In this document: in pieces, positions 32,289 to 44,500 of the stretch | How positions within the stretch are numbered: position 1 is the stretch's first letter | Layout: each line of letters begins with the position of its first letter | Assembly (NCBI GenBank): GCA_010279815.1 | Contig: QEOQ01000522.1 | Span: 120,610-184,609, forward strand | DNA from: Brachionus plicatilis | Taxonomy: Eukaryota; Rotifera; Eurotatoria; Ploima; Brachionidae | Length of the DNA stretch: 64,000 bases | Direction of reading: 5' to 3' | Program-made: the position numbers and the translations under genes | Notes under the pieces: model-generated | What the model was told of the DNA's origin: nothing | The model's database searches: none | Seen by the model: only the letters and a program-made list of their open reading frames with translations

Positions 32289-34085
32289 GTAAAAATTTGC
32301 TATTTCTATAACTAAAATTTGGATGATCGAAAATGATTTTTTTTATCTTAAAATAATTACCCAAGTTTAAATTTCTTTATACAGATAAAAAATTTGAATA
32401 TTAATCTTGAAATTTCTGACAAATTTTTGCCTTCAGAAATAAAACTCATGCAGAAAAATACACTATGTCACAAAAAGTTAGAATCAAACTTTTTTTTAAT
32501 AAGATTGTATTATTTTTCGATTAATCGGTCATCATAGAAAATAAAAATCCAGATATTTTTTTTTTAATTTCTTTATTTTTTATTTATTCAAATATCGGAA
32601 AAATACAAATAAAAGAAAAACCAGAAAAAAAATCCCCAAAAAAATCCCAATAAACGTCCTAGATTTTGTGGTTAAGTAGTGGAACACACAATAAGGAAAC
32701 AATTATTAAAATTTATGTTGAAAAATTTTTTTAGTTTTTAATTTGTTGATATTTAGGTCATTTGGAAAATTGGATAAAATCTAAAATGTGAAAACTTGGT
32801 AAAATATGAAAGAGTGAAATATACGCTCTCAAAAATTGAAATTGAAATATTTTTTTGTAGCATTTTAATCTGAAAATTTATTAAAAGAATTAAAATATAT
32901 AAGAAATAAAATCTAATTTAGTTTATCTATTTTTCGATTTATAAATAAATGTTCCAAGTTTTCACATTTCCCTAAAATTTGCATCCTGACTTGCGGATAC
33001 GAATTTTTTTCCAATTAAAATATACGGACTCAAACTTACGTAAATTAAAATTTGATTTTTTAAAAATGAATTAAATTTAAATTCAAAAAAGTAAAAAAAT
33101 TTTTTAGAAACCTGGACTAAAATTAGCATTAAATATTTGGAATATAAAGTGAATTCTTGTTTGAGAATTTTTTTCCAAAATTTATTTTTAATCACCAGAA
33201 TCTTCAGGGAATAATCAGAAAGTTTTTTTTTTTTAAAACAAAAATTATTGTCAACCTGAAAGATTTAGAATATTTTGTACAAATTTCAAAGTTAAATGGA
33301 CACTAAATAACAAATTTACCCTCCAAAAAAAGAAAAAAAATACTATGAGTGTAAAATTTTATTAAGTCAAAAAAATAATTTCATTCCAATTAAATCAATA
33401 TAATTGATGTTTTTTTATAAATATTTTTTTACTCTTTTATTTATAAAATTATCATTTTCAATAAAATTTAATTGGAAACTTTTAAAATTTTTTAAAGACA
33501 AGAATGCTTTCGCTGAGTCTGATTTTTTTAAATTTTTTTTCAAATTAAAGTGGTTAAAGATTTCTGGTTGTTATATTATCAAGAACAAAATTAGAATTTT
33601 GGAAATATTGTAACATTTTCAGCTGGTGATAATTTTTGATTTTTGATTTTTTTTTGATATAAAAGTATTCGTTTCAAATGATAATTAAGATTTTAATTTT
33701 TTTCTCAAAAAAAAAATACTAAAAGGCCACTTTGAATAATTTTATACAAATTGATCAAAGTCTCTATGGTTCAGTGTTTCTTCAAATTTAATTTAATTGA
33801 AATCAGAAGCAGAGTCTTCAAATTCTTTAATTATTTTTCAAAAATCGTATTCAGTAAATAAATTAAAAAGAAATAGCAAAAATATTTATTTATCCAGTAA
33901 TTTTATTGAAATAACTTTTTGATAAGTGCTTTTTTTGCATTTTTGGGACAATCAGGCCCACGAACTTCGGACTCCATTTCAAAAGTTGCCTTGAGGGTCG
34001 TTTATTATTCCAACACAACACGTTTTCTAATAAACAGGTGCCTCGATTTCTTCAGCTTCAACATCAGTAACATCGCTACGTTAAA
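32289..34085. other. AT-rich spacer after the NUP133 fragment
   Basis: An open stretch at about 32386-32535 follows a TTTATACAG acceptor-like site and might be a further NUP133 exon, but its phase does not fit exon 4. Otherwise low-complexity A/T; the short open frames (32962-33195 minus, 33404-33613 plus, 33919-34110 plus) have no recognisable features. Confidence 0.4.
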
Positions 34086-34600
34086 ACCAAAAAAAAAATC
34101 AGGCCTCTGACTAACACTTGGAAAAACAATTTCATAACTTGTATGAGAGAAGTGAAATTGGTTTTCCATATTTTATTCAAAAGCCTTATTTAAGTCCTGG
34201 GCAAATTTAGGTAAATAAACCCATGAAAAAAAATCAGGCCTTTGACTAACACTTGGAAAAACAATTTCATAACTTGTATGAGAGAAGTGAAATTGGTTTT
34301 CCATATTTTATTCAAAAGCCTTATTTAAGTCTTGGGAAAATTTAGTTAAATAAACCCATGAAAAAAAATCAGGCCTCTGACTAACACTTGGAAAAACAAT
34401 TTCATAACTTGTATGAGAGAAGTGAAATTGGTTTTTCATATTTTATTCAAAAGCCTTATTTAAGTCTTGGGCAAATTTAGGTAAATTAACCCATGAAAAA
34501 AAATCAGGCCTTTGACTAACACTTGGAAAAACAATTTCATAACTTGTATGAGAGAAGTGAAATTGGTTTTCCATATTTAATTCAAAAGCCTTATTTAAGT
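34086..34600 (+). repeat. Tandem minisatellite, four copies of a 135-bp unit
   Basis: The word AAATCAGGCC recurs at 34097, 34232, 34367 and 34502, exactly 135 bp apart, with only a handful of substitutions between copies. Each unit contains CTGACTAACACTTGG, AACTTGTATGAGAGAAGTG and CAAAAGCCTTATTTAAG. The last unit is cut short at about 34600. No open frame runs through the units, so it is not a repeat protein. Confidence 0.92.
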
Positions 34601-34984
34601 CTTTCAATTTTACCACTTATCGACATTCAAATCAAATTTCAACTTCGATGGACTGCTTTTTCAAGGTAGTATAAATTATTGGATGTATTTCTTATAAAAT
34701 TCGTTTTATTTACCTCTAGACTGATGGCTAATATTTTCTTTTAAAGTCTCTAAATATTTAAATGTCTATTGATAAAAACTTATTTAATTTTCAATTTTTT
34801 AATCAAAAATTTATTTTTGTTTATTAAGAATTAAAAAAAAAATCAGCTTCGTAAAATTAGTTATACATGTAAAAGATTGAAAATCTTATTAAAATTTTCA
34901 GAAGTAAGAAGTCAAAAGATATCAAAATTTAATTTTAAGCTAAATCCTTTTTTATAAATAGCAGATAAATATCATAGCCATTAG

Positions 34985-35640
34985 AGGTAAAATGAATTTT
35001 ATAGCTCTGTAGGTAGGACATTTTCGGGCCGTACGCGTGGGACCGTACGTAAATATTCTTGCACATTACTAAGTAAATTAGGGCTGCCCACCCAGTAAGA
35101 TTTCCGACAGTGACATGGAGGCTTAACGACCCGAAGTGATCATTACCTTGAGGTTAACTTTACGACTCATCTCTCATTGTATGCATGTGACTCGGGAGTC
35201 CAAGGAGGCGCCTAAGTCGAGAACTTAAGTTCGGCCGACTGTTGATCGAGTAGGCAAATCTGGAAGGCGAACTGAGATCATGCAAGGTTTCGAGAACAAT
35301 ATGATCTTTAGAGTTTTAAACCGGCCGTATAAAATCTTTAATTCTTTATTTATTTTAAAATTTTTTTTTTTCGGATGGACACTTAATCGGGTTAATGCGT
35401 AGAGGGATTCGATTTTTATCAAACTCTTTTACCGCTTGTTTCACCATAACTCGGTCTATTGTGAGACTAATTACTAAAGAGCTGATAGGAGGAAGTCTTG
35501 TGCTCGAAGTTAACTCGGTTGGTGTCTGTCCTAGGTTAATTTCAAATCGACAAACGAAAAAATTGGTATGATGCAATGGACGCAAACAAACAATTTGTTT
35601 TTCAACACGAATGGTTATCAAAACAGATGATTTTTTGGAT
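34985..35640 (-). other. GC-enriched island with an 88-codon ORF
   Basis: This is clearly less AT-rich than its surroundings, with CG-containing words (GGGCCGTACGCGTGGG, GGCCGACTG, GGCGCC). The minus strand has an ORF (35621-35355, 88 codons, starting MITIRVEKQIVCLR) that ends in a Lys run next to an A/T tail; its origin is unknown. The segment near 34999 (TAGCTCTGTAGG) resembles a Pol III A box but no good B box follows. It could be an uncharacterised SINE/LINE 5' region, a horizontally acquired piece or a small gene. Confidence in any single reading is low. Confidence 0.35.
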
Positions 35641-36040
35641 TTTTTTTTATTAATTGTTTTTGTTAAATTTTTAATTTTAAATTATTTTAAATTGAATTTA
35701 TTTTGATAAATAAATAATTAATAAATTAAATCTTTTTTATTTTTTATCTATTAGATCAATTGCTATTTATCGTAGAAATTTATGAAAAATCATCATAGAA
35801 AGGTAAATCGATGCTGTGTCAATTATCACTCATATAATTATCTGCTTGCCACCGTGAATACAGAAATTCACTTTTTAATTTATATTTTTAAATTAATTGT
35901 AAATAAATGATTTTAAAAAAAAAAATTTTAATTCTATTTACAGTTATAACAAACTGTTTTAAATTTAATTTTTACCACTTCTTTTATAAATCGTTTTGAT
36001 TTTTTTGCTTTAGATAAAATACAAAATTACAAAAATAAAC
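35641..36040. other. Upstream region of the chromodomain gene
   Basis: AT-rich leader. ATG at 36041 is preceded by ACAAAAATAAAC, and an intron-like TTTTGCTTTAG lies at 36003-36014, so an untranslated first exon is possible. No element end recognised. Confidence 0.35.
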
Positions 36041-37404
36041 ATGGTTAACCCAGCGAAACTCATTAAAAGGGATATCAGAGCCCTGCTCCGGAAAGCTTTT
36101 CATGAATTCAACAAAATTCATGGGGTTGGCGCATTAAACACTCGAAAATTCAAAGAATTAATGAAAGGTATCCTATTTTTCATTATTTTAATTTTATTAA
36201 TTTTTGATTTAACTAGAAAAAGGTTTAAAATTCGACAAAAGTGAAGAAGAAATAGCCAATTTATCGAAAGAAAAAGGCTTGGTTAATTTTTGGGTTGAGT
36301 ACGATGGCAAAGAAACTTTTAAAATAAGGGAATATGACGATGCAGTTTCAGATGTCCTTAAATTTAAAAGTCATGAACTTGACTTAGAGGTAAATTTAAA
36401 ATTACTTTTTTCTTTTTGTAAATTTTTAATTATTTTTTGTTAAGAGTGAATCTTTGTATTCGGAAAACCGAACGTTAAGTACTGTTTGTGATTCCAAAAA
36501 AGTATTTTTCATCTAGTAATTTTATTTATCTTTAAATTATTTTGTAACAGATGTCAAATCGTGATCTGGATAAGGAACGAATTAAAAACTGTTTCCTTAA
36601 ATGCAAAAAGCTGATGGGAAATGAGCTTGGCATTGAGAACATTGAAGAAATGAACGAATATTGCACTAGTAATTTTAACATAAAATTAAAAGAATTTTTT
36701 TGGAATTTTTTAAATTTATTAATTAAGTCAATAATATTGAACTTCCAGGCTTTCAAATGGATGATTCAATTTATTCAAGAAATATTGTCGGATTTGATAT
36801 TTTTCAAGGCATCTTCACCATCAAACAAAATGATAAAACGGAAGTTGAAATGGAATCGATTAGATTTGCAAATAGAAATGTCAAATCGAGTATCACAATA
36901 TCAAAACTAAGTGAATTTCAAGGCAAAGATGAAAAAGATCAACAAAAAGAGATTATTGTCACGCCAGAAAAATGTTCAAAAGAAACGATAACTGAAATAA
37001 AAGTAATGCCTTATAAATTTTAAATAGTAATAAACTTTAAATGTTTTTAGGATATTCCCGAATATGTCCACCCAGACGACATTTATTTCGATTTTGATGA
37101 AATTTTGGACACGAGGGTTCGAAAAAACAAGCGTCAGGCAAAAATTAAGTGGTCCAAACTCGGCGGGATCGATTTCAAACCGTATTATTTATTTTAACAT
37201 TAAATAATTAAATTTTCGTTTTTAATTTTATAATTTTTTTTCAAAAGTACTTGGGAGAATTATTCAATGATAAATCCTGGCTTTCAAAATGAAAGACCGG
37301 AAAGACCAGCTAAAGAAGATAGTGCAATAGTCCATATTTCTGACATGCAAAGTCAGAAAGGAACTTTGAATGAATTCAAAAAAAGGCGAAAATACAAATT
37401 TTGA
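36041..37404 (+). CDS. Chromodomain protein of a large mobile element (six exons)
   Basis: Exons 36041-36167, 36217-36389, 36551-36668, 36749-37002, 37051-37181 and 37248-37404. Every junction has GT and AG, and the spliced length (960 bp, 319 residues) closes in frame. Residues about 236-276 form a chromodomain-like module: FDFDEILDTRVRK, then AKIKW, and after the last intron the TWENYS motif, matching the V-E-x-I-L-D ... K-W ... T-W-E core that binds methylated histone tails. The N-terminal 220 residues are polar with KxxK-rich ends and have no recognised domain. It lies 540 bp upstream of the transposase on the same strand. Chromodomains in mobile elements steer insertion to chromatin; that role is inferred. 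It could alternatively be a host HP1-type gene, but its neighbours make that unlikely. Confidence 0.7.
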
Positions 37405-37945
37405 ATAAATAGATTTTATTTTTAGTTTTATTTTAAAATAAAATATTGATCATGTATCGTCATTTTCAAGAATTTTCTTCTTTGGCTTTCACTTTTAACT
37501 TAAAGATTTCGATTACCTCGATTTTCATTATAAAAGAATTAATCTTAAAAGCTTAGAGAAACCATAAAGGTCTTGATAAAAATTGAAAAAATTCCATCTA
37601 CAACAAAAAATCCAAGAAAATAGGTATTTTTTTTATTAAAAAATTATTAAAATGGAATTTTGAAAATTTTAACTAAATTAAATACATTTGAATCAACTCT
37701 TGAATGAAAGCGTTGTGAGTTTAAAAAAAAAATCGGTAAGACCAGAAGACAAAAAAAATGGTTTATTTTTTTATAATAACTTTTATTACCAATAAATAAT
37801 TTTAAAAAAATAAAAAAGTTAATAAATATTTTAAATTAAATCTTGTTCATTTTTTTTAAATGATTTTTTAAAGAAATTATTTTCTTTAAAGCAAACACTT
37901 TATTTCTAAAAATTAAAAAAAAATTTAAATTTAGTTTTTATTAAA
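37405..37945. other. Spacer between chromodomain and transposase genes
   Basis: AT-rich; ATAAAT near 37405-37445 suits polyadenylation of the upstream gene. No ORF. Confidence 0.4.
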
Positions 37946-40432
37946 ATGCATCCAGCAAAATTCGAAAACAAAGAAAAACTAAAAAATATAATTGTCAATT
38001 ATATGAAAGAAAGAGGCTTGACTGATTTGAAGGGAGGTCACAGAACGTTCAATTCACATTTCGTAGAAATTTGTGAAAAATACTTCGAAAAATCAAAAGA
38101 ATACTTAAAATTGGAAGCCCTAAATTTATATGTAAAATGGAAACGAAACGATAATGGGATTAAAACATACATATTAGAAGAGCTAAGTTGCAATGAAAAA
38201 CTCACAACAAATTCAGAAAAAAATTCCCAGCATCATGAATTCGTTTTTTCATTTGATGAATGGAAAAATTTAGAAAAAACAATAACTTCAGCAAGAAGGA
38301 AAAAATTTTTATCGGCAGCAAATGCATTAATATCAAAGAAAATTCAATCAGATGGAATAAATTGCTTATTCAAGCTCAAAAACAATTATTTTTGTTCTGT
38401 TAGATGTAGTAATTATTCAAAAAATTTTTGGAATGGAACTTTGAAGTGTGTTCGTTGTAGCAAAGAGTTTAAATCGTTTATAAAGACAGAACCATTTGAA
38501 AATTCCAATTGCAAACTGATATTAATTTCAGAGACAAATTTTTGTAAAGAAAAAGTAAATTTTGCAATTTTATCAAATAATCTATCGAGAATTGAACGAA
38601 AGGCCATTCAAAAAGATATTTATTCTAAAGGTCTTATCAATTTTCAAACCGAAAACGATTTTTTAGAAGATGAAGATTTTAAACAACGTGAAATTAGTTA
38701 TACGTCTCTAAGAAAACTCAAAAGTCAATTCAGACACCGTTTTCAGCTAAATAATGATCTTCGAATTGATTCTGACGCTACAAAACTAGTATTTGATCTT
38801 TTGGTACCAAAAACATCAAAGTCCTTAATTGAAGGATATATACAAGAAGTGGTTTCAAATCCATTTGGTGCGCTTTTGGTATCAGAAAAACAGGCAAAAA
38901 TGTGGGGTGTTATTCAAGAAAACAATCCAGTTTGGTTTTTTGATGCGACTGGTAAATTAATGCTAAAGCTAAAAGATCAGCAAGAAATTTTATTATATTC
39001 TATTGTTTGCCATGATCAGACTTTTAAAAACTTAATCCCTATCGCCGATTTTTTATCAAGTTCAAATGACACCATAACAATTTACTGTTTTTTGAAAAAA
39101 ATTATCGAAAGATTTCATAAATATTCTTTTTTTCGATACCCGAAATTTTTTATCACCGACTCTTCATGGGCTAACATTAATGCATCTTTGAGGGCTTTAA
39201 ATAATCTAGAAATCATGGATTATTTAGTGCTTGCATACGAACTCATAGTCAAAAAAAACATGTGGGCCTCTTTACGAATAAAAACATGTGTCTATATTTG
39301 TTCGACTCATTTGCTAAAAAATGTTATTGATGAGACCGAAAAAATTGTTGGTAGTGGAAGTTCACAATTAAATGGTCATGTAAAAAAAACTTTTATATGC
39401 AGCTTTAGCTTACTTCAGAATAGCACATCTATCGAGGAACTTTGTCAAATTTTGGAATGTATTCAAATTATTTTATTGACCAAATTCGAAAACGACATTT
39501 TAGCCGAAAAAATTCAAAAATTAGAATTGTTTTTATCCACAAGAAATGCAAAATGGTTAAATAACATATGCTATGATAAAAATAATATTGAAAATGATAT
39601 CAAGAAGCAAATTTTGTTTTTCGAAAATAATGATCAAAATTTATTGCAGGATTCACCTTTTGCCAAATTTTTTCACGAACTTTTACAAGAAAATCAGAAA
39701 ATTATTAATAATATTAATGAAAATAATGAACTGAAGCTAAAGAACATATTTTATTCACCTAGACTTTTTGAAATAATTAAAAAGAAGCTACATTTGACGC
39801 CATTATGGACTGGTTTAATGATAAATAACGAATTTCATGGCAAAACTCGTTTTTCAAATAATTAAGTTGAGAGCTGGTTTAAACACCTGAAAAATAGTGT
39901 CTTAAATATAAATAAGCGTGTTCGATCTTGTCGTTTATTATTCCTTAGTGAAATATCAACGCCTTTGTATTTTTATATTAATCATAAGTATAAAGAATAC
40001 TATGAAGACATAGCAAATATTAGGCTCGGAACACTACGAAAGAGAGAAAACACAGACCATAGAGAGATGTGGAATTTTAAGAAACCGGCTAAAAGTTGCG
40101 CTGGCTACCATAATATTGTCTTCAAAATTGACAAGCAAAACCATGAGGATAATATGCCAAAATTAAAGGAAAAATTTTCTGTTCTCAGTGAAGGGTCAAA
40201 AAAGATGGAAAATCCACCAACTGAAATTGAAATAATCGATACAGAAGTTCCAATGGATGTTGACAAAAAAGATAAAAATAATTTCGAAAATTTCATCTAT
40301 TTTAAAATAGAAGATTTTTTAGTCCGAAAAAAGGCAATTGACGATATTTTATCAAATAAATGGCTTACTGATAATGTAAAAATTTCGAAAAATAAGAAGA
40401 TTAATATTTTTATTTATAAATTAAGGAATTAA
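37946..40432 (+). pseudogene. D-D-CxxH-E transposase-like ORF with one internal TAA
   Basis: An 829-codon frame beginning MHPAKFENKEK, open except for a single TAA at 39863-39865. Residues ~146-170 hold a Cys-rich finger (CSVRC ... CVRC). The RNase-H-like core is read from PVWFFDATGKL (Asp333), FFITDSSWANINA (Asp405) and CSTHLLKN (CxxH, Cys452), then a helical insert, and NN-stop-VESWFKHLKN, where Glu642 is the likely third catalytic residue. The D-D-[C/D]xxH-E order is shared by MULE, hAT, Kolobok and related superfamilies; I cannot place it more finely. The last ~190 codons are acidic and Lys-rich. The stop falls two codons before the Glu and would remove it, so the copy is inactive unless read through. 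Confidence 0.75.
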
Positions 40433-41166
40433 TGGCTTTTGCTAAATGTATTGTTCGTAACTCTAAAAAGAAAATTTTAATTCTTGATTGTTTTCATTCG
40501 ACTCAGATTTTTAATGAAGGAAATTTAAAAAGAGAATATGGACTTGGAAGTTATTTAGAGGTAGATTTCTAATTAATAAGTAAAAGCTCTAATTTAAAAA
40601 TTATTCTAGTTTAAAAACTTTGACATTATTTTTGGTTTTATCAATGAAAACTCAAATCATTGGTCAATGATGTTTATTGAATTAAACGGAAGCAAATTTT
40701 ACTATGATGATCCATTGGGAGAAAAATTTGAAAATCAGCAAAAATCTTTTGAAAACTGGAAGTAAGTCGAAGTCAGTATTTAATCAAAATTTAATTGTTT
40801 AAATTTTTTAAAAGAAAATTTGCCTCTACCGATGAATCACTGTATAATAGAAATTGGAAACAAGCAAAATGTGATCATTCACTTCAAACTGATCCAAATA
40901 ATTGTGGGGTATTTGTAAGCTTCTTTCTAAAATGTCTTGTAGAGGGAAAGCCGCTTTTTTTCAATACATTAAAAAGTTCACTTCAAAAATTGCGTTCAGA
41001 AATGATTCGAATCTTTAGAAAAAATTCTAGTGAAAATTTCTGTTCGAAATGTGGTTCGGAAATTAAAACATTTAAAGATATTGTGAAAGGTGATTGCTTT
41101 CATAAATTTCACAAATCATGTATTGAAAATTATGAATTTGATCAGTCATGTCCAATTTGTTTTTAA
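40432..41166 (+). CDS. Ulp1-like (C48) cysteine protease fused to a RING-H2 finger
   Basis: Exons 40432-40560, 40610-40761 and 40815-41166 (splice sites GTAGAT/CTAG and GTAAGT/AAAAG), 210 residues. The start ATG shares its A with the stop codon of the transposase frame (TAATG). Protease core: NHWSMMFIEL (His60), KFYYDDPLG (Asp76/77), Gln118 and PNNCGVFVS (Cys124), the full His-Asp-Gln-Cys set of SUMO-type proteases. Residues 170-209 make a RING-H2: CSKC, then GDCFHKFHKSC and CPIC. Such a finger would normally recruit an E2. Ulp1-type proteases are known passengers of some DNA transposons (for example plant MULEs); a RING fused in the same small protein is new to me. It probably trims SUMO or ubiquitin-like tags; substrate unknown. 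The N terminus is short for the family. Confidence 0.8.
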
Positions 41167-41577
41167 AATAAATGATTTGTCAAACAATTTTTTTTTAATC
41201 AATCTTTAACAAATAAATCTGTTAAATTGAATTGAAAATTTTATCTAAATAATAACTATGATTTCAACAAGAAAATTTACTCTTTTTAAAATAAAAAAAT
41301 TTAAGAAAAAATATTTGATGATTTTGCTATCCAGCGTGTGTGCTCACTTTGACAGCTAATTAGAAACAAATACATAAAAACTAGAATTCTTATATACCTT
41401 TTTATCTCCAAAGTCTTTTGCTTGGTTAGAAACTAAATATATATAAATATATCTTTAATTTCCCTAAATAAAAATTTTAAATTTCTAAATTTAATTTAAA
41501 AATTAAATAATTTTAAATTTTAAATTGCTATTTAGAAAAAAAAACCTATCCAAAATTTGAATATTTTAAATTCTAAA
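41167..41577. other. Spacer between protease and coiled-coil genes
   Basis: AT-rich, no ORF. An AATAAA-like word at 41167-41172 follows the protease stop directly. Confidence 0.4.
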
Positions 41578-44500
41578 ATGTCCGAAAACCAAAAAAAAAG
41601 AACAAACTCAAAATGTGATTCATTCGTTGAAAATCAGAATGGATCAGACAATGAGAATAAATCTAAAGATGAATTTAATAATGAATCTAAGGATAAAATC
41701 ATTGTAAAAAATTACGTTATTTCATCCTCACTAAAATGCGATTTGGTCGAATCTCAGCTAGTGAAAATTGATGATGGTCCAAAAATATGCATCAAAGTAA
41801 AGGAGAGTCCAAAAGAATGCAGACAAATCTTTGATTTTAACGAAGAAATGATTACTAATGGTTCAGATGCTTCATACATAGAGACATTTGTGGTCTGTTT
41901 TTTAAATTTATGTTTATAAAAAATTTTAACAATTATATCTTAAGAATAAATCTTTTGAACTAGTTGAGAATATTTCAAATGGAATTTCCAATTTTTTTGA
42001 AAATGTCTTTGAAAATGTTGCTGAAAAGCAAGATGATCAAAAAAATGTGAGTTTTTTTCAGGATTTAATAAAAAATATTTTAAATTTATTTAGCTTGACG
42101 AAATTTTTCAATCGTCAACTCCTCTTTTAGACCGAAGCTTTGCTGAAAATCAAAATGCTTCACACATGAATCATTACAATGATGATATGGAAGTAGAGAT
42201 TGAAGACTTGCGAGTATTTAAATTTAATTTCATCTAGTATAAATAATTTAAAAAATCTTCTTAAAAGGCAGCTTTAAGATTAAAGACTGATCAATGGAAA
42301 CAATTTTATACTGAATGTATTTTAAATGAGGAAATGCTACAAAGTGAAAATGAAGCGATAAAAGAAAACCTAAGGCAAATGTACGAAAAACTAAATAGAC
42401 AGACCTTTAATATTAAAAAAAGAAATTAAAATATTTAATTTTAGAAATGAAATGGAGAAAAAAGAAAGAGAAAGACAAGGTAATGTAATACAGTCTTTAA
42501 AAGAGGATGTTGAGAAGTTGATTCAAGAAAATGAATTGCTTAAAGAAAATACAACCAGGACATGTCCCCTTATTAATGAATGTAATGGCAAAGGAAATAT
42601 TAGAAGAGGATTGTCCTCACACTTTGTGATCAAAAATTGTCCGTATTATAGAAAGGTTTAAATTTTTTGATTTTTGTTAATTATTTTTTATCCTAAAATT
42701 TTTTAAAGCAAAGTGAAGAAAATGAAAAATTAAAAGAAGAAAATCAAAGACAAATTCAAGAACATCTAAAGTTAGAAGAAAGTTTAAAATTAAAAATTGA
42801 ATCAAGCGAAATGAGATATGAAAAAGAAAAAGAGGAAAAAGAAATAATTGAACAGGAATTAATTCAGAAGAGCAAAATATTGAATGAGTAATTTTAACTA
42901 AAATAAAAAGAAAAATATTAATATTAATAAAAGGAAATATGAAATAATCAAAAAATATTCTGAAACTGATTCAGAAAATTAAGAAATAATAGACCAGCTT
43001 TCAAATAAAAACCATTCTCAAGAAATTCAAATGTATAATAAAATATGAATTTTTTTTGCCATTATTAAAATATTTAATTAAGGATGAAATTAATGGAAAC
43101 TAATGAAAATTTACGTGAAGAAAGCCAGAAATTAAATAAAGAAAAGTATTTAAAAAAAAAACAAAGTAGATAATGTTTAAAAAAATTTAATATAAATTTT
43201 TTAAAAGAGAAAATCTGGCCGAAAAACTCAGCAAGTGTGAAGCAGTGAAAGCTCATCTGGAGGCTGAAGTGTAAGATAAAAATGATATTTAATAATCAAA
43301 CAATTTTTTTTTAAAATATAAAAGGCTAATTCAAAATGAAAAATTAAATGGAATTGCTGAGGAAAATAAAAAATTAAATGTGGCAAAGTAGGTCTTAAAG
43401 TATTGTATTAAATAAAATTTAAATATAATTTTTGTAAGTGAAAAAATGGCTAAAAATTTCAGCAGCTATGATGCAAGGAAAAGTGTTCTAGAAGTTGAAC
43501 TGTAAGATTAAGAATGTAATGAATGAATTTACATAAACATTTTTCATATTATAAAAGTCAAAGCCTAAAAGAAAAGTTAGGTGCTTTTTCAGAAGAAAAA
43601 GCAAACTCTATTGAAGCAAGGTAGGTTATTTAAAAAATTTATTTAGTTTTTTTTCAATTTTTTAAAAGAGAAAATCTGGCCGAAAAACTCAGCAAGTGTG
43701 AAGCAGTGAAAGCTCATCTGGAGGCTGAAGTGTAAGATAAAAATGATATTTAATAATCAAACAATTTTTTTTTAAAATATAAAAGGCTAATTCAAAATGA
43801 AAAATTAAATGGAATTGCTGAGGAAAATAAAAAATTAAATGTGGCAAAGTAGGTCTTAAAGTATTGTATTAAATAAAATTTAAATATAATTTTTGTAAGT
43901 GAAAAAATGGCTAAAAATTTCAGCAGCTATGATGCAAGGAAAAGTGTTCTAGAAGTTGAACTGTAAGATTAAGAATGTAATGAAGAATTTAGATAAACAT
44001 TTTTCATATTATAAAAGTCAAAGCCTAAAAGAAAAGTTAGCTGCTTTTTCTGAAGAAAAAGCAAACTCTATTGAAGCAAGGTAGGTTATTTAAAAAATTT
44101 ATTTAGTTTTTTTTCAATTTTTTAAAAGAGAAAATCTGGCCGAAAAACTCAGCAAGTGTGAAGCAGTGAAAGCTCATCTGGAGGCTGAAGTGTAAGATAA
44201 AAATGATATTTAATAATCAAACATATTTTTTTTTAAATATTAAAGGCAAAGTCAAGACGAAAAATTATGGGTTTTAAGACTTGAACATAGTAGGCAAGAT
44301 ATTGCGAAGATTCAACTCCAGGATGAAATGTAATTTTGTATGAAATCTTTTGACCTTTATAAATTTTTTTTTTAGAAAGATGATGGAGAAAAAATTAGTA
44401 GTTCTTGGTATTGAAAACTCATTTTTTGATAAAAAGTATTTATTTTTCCTATACTTTTTATTATTATATTGTTATTTATTCAAGATTGAAAGAATTAAAT

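Noticed and set aside
34999..35060. tRNA gene or tRNA-derived SINE head
   Set aside because: A-box-like word present, but no B box and no cloverleaf that I can fold; kept only as an open question in the GC-block finding.
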